Positions 34,637 through 43,069 of a stretch of DNA of 64,000 bases are shown piece by piece. Both the position numbers and the translations under genes were made by a program. The stretch spans positions 1-64,000 of the forward strand of contig JAEXFN010000058.1 in NCBI GenBank assembly GCA_023400055.1. The letters run 5' to 3'. Below the pieces are notes generated by a model that saw only the letters and a list, made by a program, of their open reading frames with translations, did no database searches and was not told the DNA's origin. Origin of the DNA: Bacillota bacterium (GTDB taxonomy: Bacteria > Bacillota > UBA4882 > UBA8346). How positions within the stretch are numbered: position 1 is the stretch's first letter; each line of letters opens with the position of its first letter.

Positions 34637-35511
34637 CCTTACCAAGAATGGGTTCCGGCCAGCCGCCGGAATGGCGGACGGCGCGGCGGCCCTTGGCCCT
34701 TAAAAGCCGCGGCGTCACCGTGCTAGAGATCATCACCGCATTGCTGGCGCTGGTGTTCATCTCTCCCACCATCCTGATCCTGGTCAATTCCTTTAAAAGC
34801 GACGCCGAGATCACCCTCAATCCGGTCTCCCTGCCCACCTCGCTGAGCCTGGCCAACTATGCCGCAGCCTGGCGGGAGACCAATTTCCCGGTGGTCTTCG
34901 CCAACACTTTACTGATCACCGTCCTCAGCACCGTCGGGATCATTCTGGTCAGCGCCATGGCCGCCTACATGCTGGCCCGCACCAAAACCAAGCTGAGCTG
35001 GATCTTTTACCTGATATTCGCCTTCTCGCTGGTGGTGCCGTTTCAAACCTTCATGATCCCGCTGGTGCAGACCGCCAAGGAATACAACCTCCAGAACGTG
35101 CTGGGCATCATCCCGATCTACGTCGGGCTGGGCTGTCCGCTGGCGGTCTTCATGTATCACGGTTTCGTCAAAAATGTGCCGCTGGAGATCGAGGAATCGG
35201 CGGCCATCGACGGCGCCTCGGTGCCGCGGATCTTCTTTCAGCTAGTCTTCCCGCTCCTGGCCCCGGTCACCGCGACCATCGCCATCCTGGACGCGCTCTG
35301 GATCTGGAACGACTTCCTGCTGCCCCTGATCATCCTGCCGAAACAGTCCACGTTGCAACTGGCCCAGTTCGGCTTCTTCAGCCTTTACCGCCGCCAATAT
35401 TCGCTGGCCATGGCCTCCCTGGTGCTCTCGGCCGCGCCCATCGTGCTTTTCTATCTGGCGATGCAGAAGTATATCGTCAAAGGGGTGGTCGCCGGCGCCG
35501 TCAAAGGGTGA
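34633..35511 (+). CDS. ABC sugar permease (MalG-type)
   Basis: A 292-residue inner-membrane permease with six predicted helices. The EAA loop reads EIEESAAIDGASVPRIFFQL followed by VFPLLAP. The start at 34633 overlaps the previous stop codon (ATGA) and follows GGAGATGGAG; a longer upstream frame is only read-through of the other gene. It pairs with the MalF-type permease to form the channel for the alpha-glucoside importer. A strong terminator follows. Confidence 0.93.
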   Translation: MTLPRMGSGQPPEWRTARRPLALKSRGVTVLEIITALLALVFISPTILILVNSFKSDAEITLNPVSLPTSLSLANYAAAWRETNFPVVFANTLLITVLSTVGIILVSAMAAYMLARTKTKLSWIFYLIFAFSLVVPFQTFMIPLVQTAKEYNLQNVLGIIPIYVGLGCPLAVFMYHGFVKNVPLEIEESAAIDGASVPRIFFQLVFPLLAPVTATIAILDALWIWNDFLLPLIILPKQSTLQLAQFGFFSLYRRQYSLAMASLVLSAAPIVLFYLAMQKYIVKGVVAGAVKG

Positions 35512-35537
35512 CCGCCCCGTTTCAGCGCTACGCCGGA

Positions 35538-35574
35538 AACTCCTCCGCCCGAGCTTAGCGGAGGAGTTTTTTTG
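35538..35574 (+). terminator. Terminator of the alpha-glucoside importer operon
   Basis: A CTCCTCCGC/GCGGAGGAG stem with a 9-nt loop is followed by seven Ts. Confidence 0.9.
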
Positions 35575-35708
35575 TATCAAGCCCAATTGCATCCGCCAAT
35601 CATCCCCGAAATGAAATCTTCCCGGATAAAAAAATACCAATGGATATATCGCTAAATCGCTCACCGTTTCATAAACTATATTACCTCATCAAAGGAGGTG
35701 TATCACAT

Positions 35709-35807
35709 TTGGCCGATGCAAAATGGTTCGATGGCGGCGGAGGCTGGTGGATATTCATCTTTATCATCATTATTCTCCTTTTCTGCTTCTGCGGGGGCTG
35801 GAACTAA
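35709..35807 (+). CDS. Tiny Gly-rich membrane protein (YjcZ-like), TTG start
   Basis: A 32-residue protein too short for usual gene callers. It begins with TTG preceded by a near-perfect AAAGGAGGTG site 8 bp upstream. The sequence is a short polar head (ADAKWFD), a GGGGWW turn, one very hydrophobic helix (IFIFIIIILLF) and CFCGGWN at the end. Gly-rich turn plus single helix resembles the YjcZ/YtrI-like sporulation miniproteins of Bacilli. CATAAACTA at 35670-35678 loosely resembles a sigma-K -10, without a clear -35. Its stop codon runs into an R repeat. Confidence 0.65.
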   Translation: MADAKWFDGGGGWWIFIFIIIILLFCFCGGWN

Positions 35808-35930
35808 AGCGCTGTGATAAACCCCGTCCGAAGGTCGGGATGGTCACAAAAGCTCAGAGAAGCGAGGGGTAAAGCCGATTCGAGCGAAACGTTTTTCCCA
35901 AACCCGTGTGACTTTATCGCTTGGCTTCGA
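35805..35930 (+). repeat. R element, single copy
   Basis: It has the same order as the tandem copies: GCTGTGATAAACCCC, GAAGG, TCACAAAAGCTCAGAGAAGC, GGGGTAAAGCC, and GACTTTATC-GCTTGGCTTC at the end. The second hairpin arm is more diverged. It overlaps the stop codon of the 32-residue protein, and the family C 21-bp array begins 223 bp downstream in the same orientation. Confidence 0.8.
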
Positions 35931-36152
35931 AGGCCCGTTACGATTCATTCAACCGGACAATGCCACGTAACTGAGCTCTATCAGTCTAGCCATTCCAAAT
36001 CCACAACCGAACCGCTTTCAAGCGGGGCCATCCCTGATTTTTTCTGGGACGGCCTCTCTTTTTATACGGCGGCTCACGGACTCGTTCCGGCCATCTTCGA
36101 TCCCCTTCGGACGCTCAAACCGTTCCCGCCCACCTTGCTCTCCAACTCTGGT

Positions 36153-36425
36153 CCAACCCGACTTCCCCAAGGTCCGCTCATCTTTCGCCAAGCCTCGGGA
36201 AGGCCCGCTCCGGACCCGGGCGAATGGTCCCAACAGTCGGGCAAACATGCCCACGCCTCGGGAAAGGATTCCCAAGCCTTGGGTATGCTTACCCAACCTT
36301 TGGGAATGTTTGCCCAAGGCTTGGGACAGTTTGCCCAAACATTGAGCGGGCCTTCCCAAGCTTTGGGCGACCTCGCCCGAGACTCGGGAAAGCTTGCCCG
36401 GGTCTTGGGAGACCTTCCCCGAGCT
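36153..36425. repeat. 21-bp periodic array, family C (13 units)
   Basis: Thirteen units of exactly 21 bp starting at 36153, 36174, 36195 and so on to 36405; further degenerate units may extend to about 36490. The consensus is an imperfect palindrome with TTGGG at the left and CCCAAG at the right. Because the unit is palindromic and 21 is divisible by three, four reading frames on both strands remain open and encode heptad-like repeats (LGMFAQG and similar). No frame has a ribosome binding site, so it is treated as non-coding. Confidence 0.9.
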
Positions 36426-36574
36426 TCATCCCCGCTTTGCCAGCCGCTGTCCCACCCGGACCGGCCCGCGCTCCAGGAGTCCGGCTGGGCAATCCGTCCG
36501 GCCCGGTTGAGGAATCGTTCAACTTTTTCGCGAAAATTATTTCATGGTTTCAATTTCTGTGATAAGCTAGATTT

Positions 36575-36731
36575 GATCGGAAACGTTACTTGAGACGAAA
36601 GTCAATTCCATCCCGGGAAAAGCAATAGTACGCGAAAGAATTGCCAAAACAGCACGCGCCCAGACTAAGCTCCCAAAGGGCTGCTTTCATTCAGCGCATC
36701 GTAGAAACGGCCCCGCGAGGCCGTTTTTTGG
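36575..36731 (+). ncRNA. Possible small RNA with intrinsic terminator
   Basis: No open frame fits here, yet the stretch ends in a clean terminator: AACGGCC/GGCCGTT with a 6-nt loop (36706-36725) and a T-run. A smaller hairpin GGCTG/CAGC lies at about 36679-36694. No annotated gene precedes it in this orientation within 770 bp except the 32-residue protein. The start is not defined; it could equally be the end of a long transcript through array C. Confidence 0.35.
36706..36731 (+). terminator. Intrinsic terminator upstream of zinc-ribbon gene
   Basis: A 7-bp GC-rich stem (AACGGCC/GGCCGTT) is followed by six Ts in total. It isolates the downstream zinc-ribbon gene from the repeat region. Confidence 0.8.
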
Positions 36732-36821
36732 TGGATCGAGGACCGCTGCCGAGGGAACAAACGATTGGCAGCCACAGTTTCCGCATTGAATGATAATTCC
36801 GATTACGAGGAGGATTTAGCG

Positions 36822-37433
36822 ATGCCGATCTGTCCGAAATGTACCAAGTCATACCCGGTCAAAGTCCAATCGTGTCCCGAATGCAAGCTGGAGTTAATCA
36901 CCGATCAGACGATGCTGGTCGAGCAAAAATTGTACAAGATCGCCCATGCGCTCCATTATGAGAAAAACCAGTTCCAAGCCGCCTTAAATCTCTACCGCTG
37001 GCTGATTGAGCTCTATCCGAACTCTCCCGAGGCCGGCTATGCCAAAAACCAGATCAAGGACATCGAAGCGGTTCCCGCCGACCAACGGCCCCAGCCGATT
37101 CAGCGCGCCAGTGAAGTGGCGGCCGCCGCGGAACCCGCCGGCCCGGACCGCCTCAACCTTCCCTCAGCCATCCCAGTCCAAGCCCCGCTGTTGACGGTCG
37201 CTTTCAACATCGTCGGCATTTTCTTATTCGTCGGCGGCCTTATTTACGCCAAGATGCTCTGGCCCCCGCTGGATGCCCTGGCCAACGCCGTCGCTCCGCA
37301 GACGGCCGCCTATATCCCGAGCGTCGTCTGTTTGATCGCCGGCGTTATCGCGGCCATCGCCTTTTTTGCTTTGGCGAAGATCATCGCCGATCTCGACTTT
37401 ATCAAACAGCGCATCGAACAGTTAAAAAAATAG
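36822..37433 (+). CDS. Zinc-ribbon/TPR-like membrane protein
   Basis: A 203-residue protein. The N-terminal zinc ribbon has two pairs of cysteines (CPKC and CPEC, residues ~4-20). One TPR-like helical pair follows (about 35-75, YRWLIELYPNSPEAGYAKNQI). A Pro/Ala linker leads to two C-terminal transmembrane helices at about 125-150 and 160-188. The start at 36822 has GAGGAGG upstream. The function is unknown; the arrangement suggests a membrane-tethered adaptor. Confidence 0.75.
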   Translation: MPICPKCTKSYPVKVQSCPECKLELITDQTMLVEQKLYKIAHALHYEKNQFQAALNLYRWLIELYPNSPEAGYAKNQIKDIEAVPADQRPQPIQRASEVAAAAEPAGPDRLNLPSAIPVQAPLLTVAFNIVGIFLFVGGLIYAKMLWPPLDALANAVAPQTAAYIPSVVCLIAGVIAAIAFFALAKIIADLDFIKQRIEQLKK

Positions 37434-37596
37434 TGGTGGTTGTGGCCGGGAGAGGCTGCCGTTGGCGAAGACGAAATTGAATAATGGCCATGGTCGATGG
37501 CGTTAAGCGCATTTCGCGCCAAGAGGCATCCGCCAACCGGAAATCGTCGGAGAGACGGTTTGAGTTTGAGCGACAACCGCCGTTAGCTACGATCTG

Positions 37597-37624
37597 AAAG
37601 ACTGAATCATCAGTCTTTTTTCGT
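37597..37624 (+). terminator. Terminator of the zinc-ribbon gene
   Basis: A perfect 9-bp stem AAAGACTGA/TCAGTCTTT with an ATCA loop runs into a T-tract, between convergent genes. Confidence 0.8.
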
Positions 37625-37658
37625 TATAATGATGCGGAATTCGCCATTGAACCTTGTT

Positions 37659-38858
37659 TTACTCCGGCAACCTGGACTTTTCCGTCACATGGGTGTAGAC
37701 CCAGAGACCGTTGAGCAACAGCAAAGCGCTGGTCGAGAAGAAAACATAATGAATGCCGAACCAGGCCGCCATTTGTCCGCCCAGCACCGCGCCGCCGAAG
37801 GAGCCCAGGAACTGGGCCGACTGATTGTAGCCGAAGATCCGGCCGGTGACCGTTTCCGGCACATTCCTGCTGACCAGACTGTTGACGGCCGGCAATAAAC
37901 CCGCCGAGGCGATGCCCAGCAGGAAGCGCAACGCCACCAGCTGCCAGGGCGATCCCACGAAAGCCTGCGGGATAAACAAGAGACCGGTGGCGATCAGCCC
38001 GGCGAGGATCACTTTGCGGTGGCCGATCCGGTCGGCGAGCTTGCCCAGCTGCGGCGAGGCCAGGATGCTGGCGATCCCCGGGGCGGAGAAGGCGATTCCC
38101 GAAACCAGGGCCACATAGCGGATGTGGGCGGACAATTGCTTGATATACACCGTGATGATCGGCTCGATCGACATCAAGGCGAGCTGCAGGATAAAAGTAG
38201 TGATGAACATGGCGACGATCAGCCGGGTATCCGGGAGGAGCTGCCAGACCTGGCGCAGTTTCAGCGGTACTTGATGGGCAGGCGTGAAATCCTCCCGAAC
38301 CAGCAGCACCGTGGCCACAAAGGTGATCACCAGCAGGATGCCGATGGCGAAGAAAACATCGCGGATGCCCATGATCTCCGTTAAATAGCCGCCGATCAAC
38401 GGGCCCAGCAGGGTGCCGGCGGCCGCCCCGGTGGACAGGGTGCCGAGCGCCCAACCCGAATATTCACGGGGCGTCTGGGTCGCCACCAAGGTAATGGCGG
38501 ATGAGACATAGCCGGAGATTATCCCCATCAGCAGGCGCAGCCCCACCAGTTGATAGACGTTGTTCACCAGGCCCATCAAGGCGATGACGATGGCCATGCC
38601 CAGGCTGGCCCGGAGGAGCATGGGCTTGCGCCCGTATTGATCGGCCATCCGCCCCCACACCGGCGAGAAAATGGCCGAGGTGACGAAGGTGATCCCAAAA
38701 GCGATCCCCGACCATTGTTCGTTGGCGGCGATATTGTGGATGCCGAGCTGCTCGATGTACAGCGGTAAAACCGGGGTAATCTGGCTCAATCCGGTCATGG
38801 TCACGAAGCACCCGAACCAGCAGACCCATAAGTTCCTTTTCCAAGTTCCAGTCGTCAT
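37659..38858 (-). CDS. MFS transporter, drug-efflux type
   Basis: A 399-residue major facilitator with 12 predicted helices. Motif A is GRMADQYGRKPMLLRASLG after helix 2, and a second copy lies at GKLADRIGHRKVIL between helices 8 and 9. The motif GPLIGGYL is in helix 5, as in DHA1 proton-driven exporters. It probably exports drugs or metabolites. No regulator is adjacent and the ribosome binding site is weak (AGGCGAAAC). Confidence 0.88.
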   Translation of the reverse strand: MTTGTWKRNLWVCWFGCFVTMTGLSQITPVLPLYIEQLGIHNIAANEQWSGIAFGITFVTSAIFSPVWGRMADQYGRKPMLLRASLGMAIVIALMGLVNNVYQLVGLRLLMGIISGYVSSAITLVATQTPREYSGWALGTLSTGAAAGTLLGPLIGGYLTEIMGIRDVFFAIGILLVITFVATVLLVREDFTPAHQVPLKLRQVWQLLPDTRLIVAMFITTFILQLALMSIEPIITVYIKQLSAHIRYVALVSGIAFSAPGIASILASPQLGKLADRIGHRKVILAGLIATGLLFIPQAFVGSPWQLVALRFLLGIASAGLLPAVNSLVSRNVPETVTGRIFGYNQSAQFLGSFGGAVLGGQMAAWFGIHYVFFSTSALLLLNGLWVYTHVTEKSRLPE

Positions 38859-39095
38859 CGAACGAGTTTCGCCTGATTTCGCAGCTGTTTTGTTTACCCT
38901 TTTTTATCCTTTTCTCCGTAGCGGGTCTTTTTCCTTCATGGAAACAGGGAAAGAGGAAGCTCTAATTTAAAATTGGTTTTCAAAACCGCTCAGCCCCCGC
39001 CGGTCGTATTTTAATGCGGCGGCACCGGTTATACTATGATTTAGCGTCATGGAATTTGAAAAGGAAAATTTCCGCAAAGTGTAAGCGGGTGGAAC

Positions 39096-40532
39096 ATGCA
39101 AGGATCTTGGTGGGCGCTGTTGCCCTTTTTGATCGTGATTCCGATTGCCATCATCTCCAGACAAGTCCAGCCGGGCCTCTTCGTCGGGCTGATGTTGGGC
39201 TGTTTTTTAAAACAACCGGATCCGCTGGGCGGAATCAAAGCCATGATCGCCTATATCGTGAACAACATCGTTAAGCCGAATAATATCCGGATCATTCTTT
39301 TCCTTTATATCTTTGCCGGCATCATCAGCCTGACCAAGCTGACCGGCGGCATCAAGGGATTCGTCCATTGGGTCGGCCATAAACTCAAGACCAAACGATC
39401 GGCGCTGTTCTTAACCTGGCTGTCGACGATCGGCACCTTCTCCGATCCCGATTTCCGGATCGTGACCATTGCCCCGATCATGAAGGCCCTCCAGCAACGA
39501 TTGGGCCTCTCCGCCGCGAAGATCGGCTTTGTCATCGAAGCGACTTCCAATCCGGTGGTGGCCTTGGTCCCCATCGCCACCGCCTTTGTGGGATACATGG
39601 TCGCCACCACCGGCGCCGCCCTGCATCACGCGGGGATCGACGCCGCCCCTTATCATGTTTATCTCAGAAGCATCCCCTTTAATTTCTTTTCATTCGCCAT
39701 CCTGATCATCGGCTTTTACTATAGTTTTTGGGGTGACCTCGGCGCTGAAAAGCCGGCCGCCAACGATAAGCGATCTCCCGGTGGCAAAAGCCCCGACGCC
39801 GAGCAAGGCGAGGAAGAACTGGAAGAATGTTACCGCGCTTTCGAAAAAGATACTCCGGTCAAACCCTGGAATCTGATCGTGCCGCTCGGTCTGGTGCTGG
39901 CCAGTACGCTCTTCTTGAGCTGGTGGGATGGGCATTTCGCCGCCCAAAGCTTCGGGGAGGCCTTCCTCAAGGCGGACGCGCTCGGCGCCATGCTCGAAGC
40001 GGTCTTTTGCACGCTGATCGTGACGCTGCTCTTCTTCCTGCTGCAAGGCTTTTCAGTCGCCAAGCTGGTCACCCATTTCGTCAAAGGCGGCAACGAATTG
40101 GTCTCGGTGATCATCATGCTCGCGTTGATCTGGGCGCTTTCGGCCGTATCCGAGGACTTGGGCTTTTCCAAATTCATCATCAGCCATTTAGGCAGCGATC
40201 TTCCCCCTGCTTGCATCGCGCCGGTTATTTTCCTGCTGGGAGGGGTTATCTCCTATTTCATCGGCTCATCCTGGGGGACCTGGGGATTGCTGATGCCCTT
40301 GGGGGTCACCCTGGCCCATCACGCCGGAGCGAACCTTTTCCTGACCATCGGCGCGGTCTTCGCCAGCGGCACATTCGGAGCCTTCGCATCCCCGTTGAGC
40401 GATAATACCGTCACCCTGTGCACTATCCTCAATCTTCCGGTGCTAGAATATGCCCGGTTGAAGTTAAAACCCGCCTTACTCGCTGCTGGGATCACGATGG
40501 TACTGTTTGTTCTAGCGTCATTTTATCGCTAA
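39096..40532 (+). CDS. NhaC-type Na+/H+ antiporter family protein
   Basis: A 478-residue integral membrane protein with about 11 helices of the NhaC/antiporter superfamily. Conserved segments include WLSTIGTFSDPDFRIVTIAPIM, IEATSNPVVALVPIATAFVGYM and SSWGTWGLLMPLGVTLA with FGAFASPLSDNTV near the C-terminus. A charged cytoplasmic insert lies at about 215-250. It could exchange Na+ for H+ or import an amino or organic acid. GGGTGG precedes the ATG. Together with the carrier at 12 kb it gives two putative ion antiporters in the window. Confidence 0.82.
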   Translation: MQGSWWALLPFLIVIPIAIISRQVQPGLFVGLMLGCFLKQPDPLGGIKAMIAYIVNNIVKPNNIRIILFLYIFAGIISLTKLTGGIKGFVHWVGHKLKTKRSALFLTWLSTIGTFSDPDFRIVTIAPIMKALQQRLGLSAAKIGFVIEATSNPVVALVPIATAFVGYMVATTGAALHHAGIDAAPYHVYLRSIPFNFFSFAILIIGFYYSFWGDLGAEKPAANDKRSPGGKSPDAEQGEEELEECYRAFEKDTPVKPWNLIVPLGLVLASTLFLSWWDGHFAAQSFGEAFLKADALGAMLEAVFCTLIVTLLFFLLQGFSVAKLVTHFVKGGNELVSVIIMLALIWALSAVSEDLGFSKFIISHLGSDLPPACIAPVIFLLGGVISYFIGSSWGTWGLLMPLGVTLAHHAGANLFLTIGAVFASGTFGAFASPLSDNTVTLCTILNLPVLEYARLKLKPALLAAGITMVLFVLASFYR

Positions 40533-40573
40533 GTTGCGGAGGGGTGTGAGAGCAAACTTATCTTAAAAAGCAA

Positions 40574-40599
40574 AGCCCGGCCTCAATAAGAGCCGGGCT
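40574..40599. terminator. Bidirectional hairpin between convergent genes
   Basis: AGCCCGGC/GCCGGGCT with a 10-nt loop; on the minus strand it is followed by TTGCTTTTTAAG. It likely ends the glycan-degradation operon and perhaps the antiporter gene too. Confidence 0.7.
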
Positions 40600-40652
40600 G
40601 CTTAACTTAGTTTCTCAACATTGCTACGCATCTCCTATCCGGACCGAACCGC

Positions 40653-41831
40653 CTATCCGTTACTCGGCAGCGCATGGTCACACGGCAGGTCAATTCCGGA
40701 CCAAACCCGCTTGGCGGTCCAGTCGCGCGGTTCGTCGGCCCAGAACGGATCGTCCGGCGCCAGGCCGAGCGGCAGGAAGGCCGTGGTACAGAGATACAAG
40801 CTGCCGGTAGAGATGTAAGGCTCGCCGATACGGTTCTGATCGCCGCACAGGCCGACCCGCAACCAGCCTTGGGCGTCGAAGGTGCCGGGCGCCTCCAGCG
40901 TCCGCTGGATGACCGCGGTCAGGGCCGAACGGACTTGCGACGGCGGGAGCTCCGGAGGCAGATTCCGCTGCAGCGCCATCTGAGCCAGATGTTGAAAGGC
41001 GCCCGAACGGTAGGCCAACGAGCGCCCCACCGCCGGGAAACTGCCATCGGGGGCGATCAGCCGTTCCAGAATGGCGGCATAGCGAACCGCCCGCCGGTTT
41101 ATCTCCGGTTGCAGGGCGGCCCAGTCCGGATACTCCTGCCCGACCACGGCCAGCAGATCGACCAGCATCGGCTGGATCACGAAGCTGTTATAATAGTCCC
41201 AATGAAACTCCGGCCCGTCGCCGTAAATCCCGTCGCCGAGATACCACTGTTGGTGTTGGCGGATGGCGTAATCCACCCGCATCCGGTCCCATTCCTCTCC
41301 CAACTTGAATAAGGCCGCCTCAATCAGCGCGCCAAAAAGCAGCCAGTTGCAAGCGAACGGTTTGCGGCTGCGGGTCGCCCGCAAGCCGTCGGCCAGGTTG
41401 TGGCGGACCGGCTCCGCCAGCTTCTCCCGGAGCTCATGTTCCGACCGGAGCAAGGCATGAGCCAAAAAGGCCGCGTCCACGATGGGCTGGTGTTCATAAC
41501 TGAAGTTGACGAAGTCCGGCGCGGCCGGGTCGGTCGCGGCGGCCAACGCCCGCCGGGCCAGCACCCGGAACTCGTCTTGCAGCCGCGCCTCTTCCGGAGT
41601 GAGCCCCGTGGCTTCCAGCCAGGGCGCCAGACCCGCCAGCGTACGGCCGAGCGCCTCCAGGAGCATAAAGGCCCGACGCTCTTCCCGTTGGCCGCGGCCG
41701 CCCACCGGCATTCGCGCCTTGGCCTCCCCGGCCGCGAAAGCTTCCAGTACCGGCCGAGCGATCCGGGTCAGCATTCCGACCCAATAACGCCGCTCCTCGG
41801 CCCGTTCCAAGCGAACTTCCTCTCCGCTCAC
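40653..41831 (-). CDS. DUF2264 family protein, glycan locus
   Basis: A 392-residue protein of DUF2264, an (alpha/alpha)-type family found beside polysaccharide lyases and unsaturated glucuronyl hydrolases. Characteristic segments are YGDGPEFHWDYYNSFVIQPML and FPAVGRSLAYRSGAFQHLAQMALQ. It starts with GTG in a GTGA overlap with the upstream GH88 stop codon and uses a GGAGG inside that gene, so it is coupled to it. It is probably a cytoplasmic enzyme acting on oligosaccharide fragments; activity unproven. Confidence 0.88.
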   Translation of the reverse strand: MSGEEVRLERAEERRYWVGMLTRIARPVLEAFAAGEAKARMPVGGRGQREERRAFMLLEALGRTLAGLAPWLEATGLTPEEARLQDEFRVLARRALAAATDPAAPDFVNFSYEHQPIVDAAFLAHALLRSEHELREKLAEPVRHNLADGLRATRSRKPFACNWLLFGALIEAALFKLGEEWDRMRVDYAIRQHQQWYLGDGIYGDGPEFHWDYYNSFVIQPMLVDLLAVVGQEYPDWAALQPEINRRAVRYAAILERLIAPDGSFPAVGRSLAYRSGAFQHLAQMALQRNLPPELPPSQVRSALTAVIQRTLEAPGTFDAQGWLRVGLCGDQNRIGEPYISTGSLYLCTTAFLPLGLAPDDPFWADEPRDWTAKRVWSGIDLPCDHALPSNG

Positions 41832-43015
41832 CAGTATAACCTCCAGCTCTTCAGCAAACGTACCAGCGCCTCAAAGTAAAAATAATCGCCCCAGATGTTG
41901 CATTCGTCGACCCCTGCGCCGGCCGGCTTAGAATAGACAGCGTGGCGCAGGATCCCGTTGGACCGGGGTATTCCGGCCGTGGTATAGAAATCGGCCAGCG
42001 ATTCGATCATCGCCAGGGCGGCATTTTCGTAATGGGTACGATATGGGTTGGTCAACGGCAGCTCCTTGGCCAGTTCCAGCAGGCCGCAAGCGGCGATCGC
42101 CGCCGCCGAGCTGTCCCGTTCCTCGTCGCCCGAGGTAAAAACGAGATCCCAGTAGCAGACAGCGTCGGCGGGCAAGCGGTTCAGGAAATAGTTGGCGAGC
42201 TTCTGGTTAAGCTCCGGGAACTCGGCTGCTCCGGTGTAACGGTAGCTTAAGGCGAAACCGTAGATGGCCCAGGCTTGCCCTCTGGCCCAACAGGAGTTGT
42301 CGGAATATCCTTGGGCGGTCTTACCGAAACGCGGTTCGCCGCTGGCGACATCCATATAGAAGGTGTGATAAGTGGAAGCATCCTCCCGCACCAAATAATG
42401 GGCGGCTTGCCGGGCATGGCTGAGGGCCATCGCCCGGTATTCCGGACGGCCGGTCTCGACGGCGGCCCAGTAGAGCAGCGGCAGGTTCATGCAGCAATCG
42501 ATGATCATCCGGCCGCGTTGCTCGAGATCGTTGAGATCGCCCCAGGCCTGGATGATGCCGGCCTTTGGGAAGAAACGCTCGGTCAGCAATTCCGCCGCCG
42601 CGAGCGCCGCTTGCCGCGCCGCCGGGTTGGCGGTGATTTTGTATTCGGCCACCGCGGAGAGGGAGTACAGAAAACCCAGATCGTGGGTATCGGTATGGAT
42701 CCGTTCGGCGATGCGCCGTTGATAGCTTGGCAGCTGGGCCGCGGCGGCGCTGCGGTAGCGCTCCGCCCCGGTCAACTCATAGGCCAGCCAGAGCAGGCCC
42801 GTCCAGAACGAAGAGGTCCACTCCACATTATCGATGACCGGATAGACATGGTCCCGGCTGGCCGGGGCCGGAAAGCCCGCGCTGAATCCGGCCAGGTTCC
42901 CATCGATCTTCTCCAGCACAAAACCGGCCGCCCGCTCGCAATCGGCCCGGCTCAGGGCGGGCCGCCGGGTATACCTGGCGGGCTGCCGGATTCCTTCGTC
43001 GTTTACTTGTTTCAT
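41828..43015 (-). CDS. Unsaturated glucuronyl hydrolase, GH88
   Basis: A 395-residue enzyme that removes the 4,5-unsaturated uronic acid left by polysaccharide lyases, through a vinyl-ether hydration mechanism. GH88 signatures are THDLGF with D112 and MIIDCCMNLPLLYWA with D173 (the catalytic Asp pair), and GYSDNSCWARGQAWAIYGFALSY. No signal peptide, so it is cytoplasmic. The ATG at 43015 follows GGAGGATATT. It works downstream of the heparinase II/III-type lyase encoded just upstream and releases a keto sugar acid for catabolism. Confidence 0.93.
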   Translation of the reverse strand: MKQVNDEGIRQPARYTRRPALSRADCERAAGFVLEKIDGNLAGFSAGFPAPASRDHVYPVIDNVEWTSSFWTGLLWLAYELTGAERYRSAAAAQLPSYQRRIAERIHTDTHDLGFLYSLSAVAEYKITANPAARQAALAAAELLTERFFPKAGIIQAWGDLNDLEQRGRMIIDCCMNLPLLYWAAVETGRPEYRAMALSHARQAAHYLVREDASTYHTFYMDVASGEPRFGKTAQGYSDNSCWARGQAWAIYGFALSYRYTGAAEFPELNQKLANYFLNRLPADAVCYWDLVFTSGDEERDSSAAAIAACGLLELAKELPLTNPYRTHYENAALAMIESLADFYTTAGIPRSNGILRHAVYSKPAGAGVDECNIWGDYFYFEALVRLLKSWRLYW

Positions 43016-43069
43016 AATATCCTCCATTGGCTGAAATACGGCTTATCGAAATTACTATACCATGTTTTG

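Noticed and set aside
35814..36593. 259-codon open frame over array C
   Set aside because: No ribosome binding site; three other frames over the same array are equally open because the unit is palindromic.
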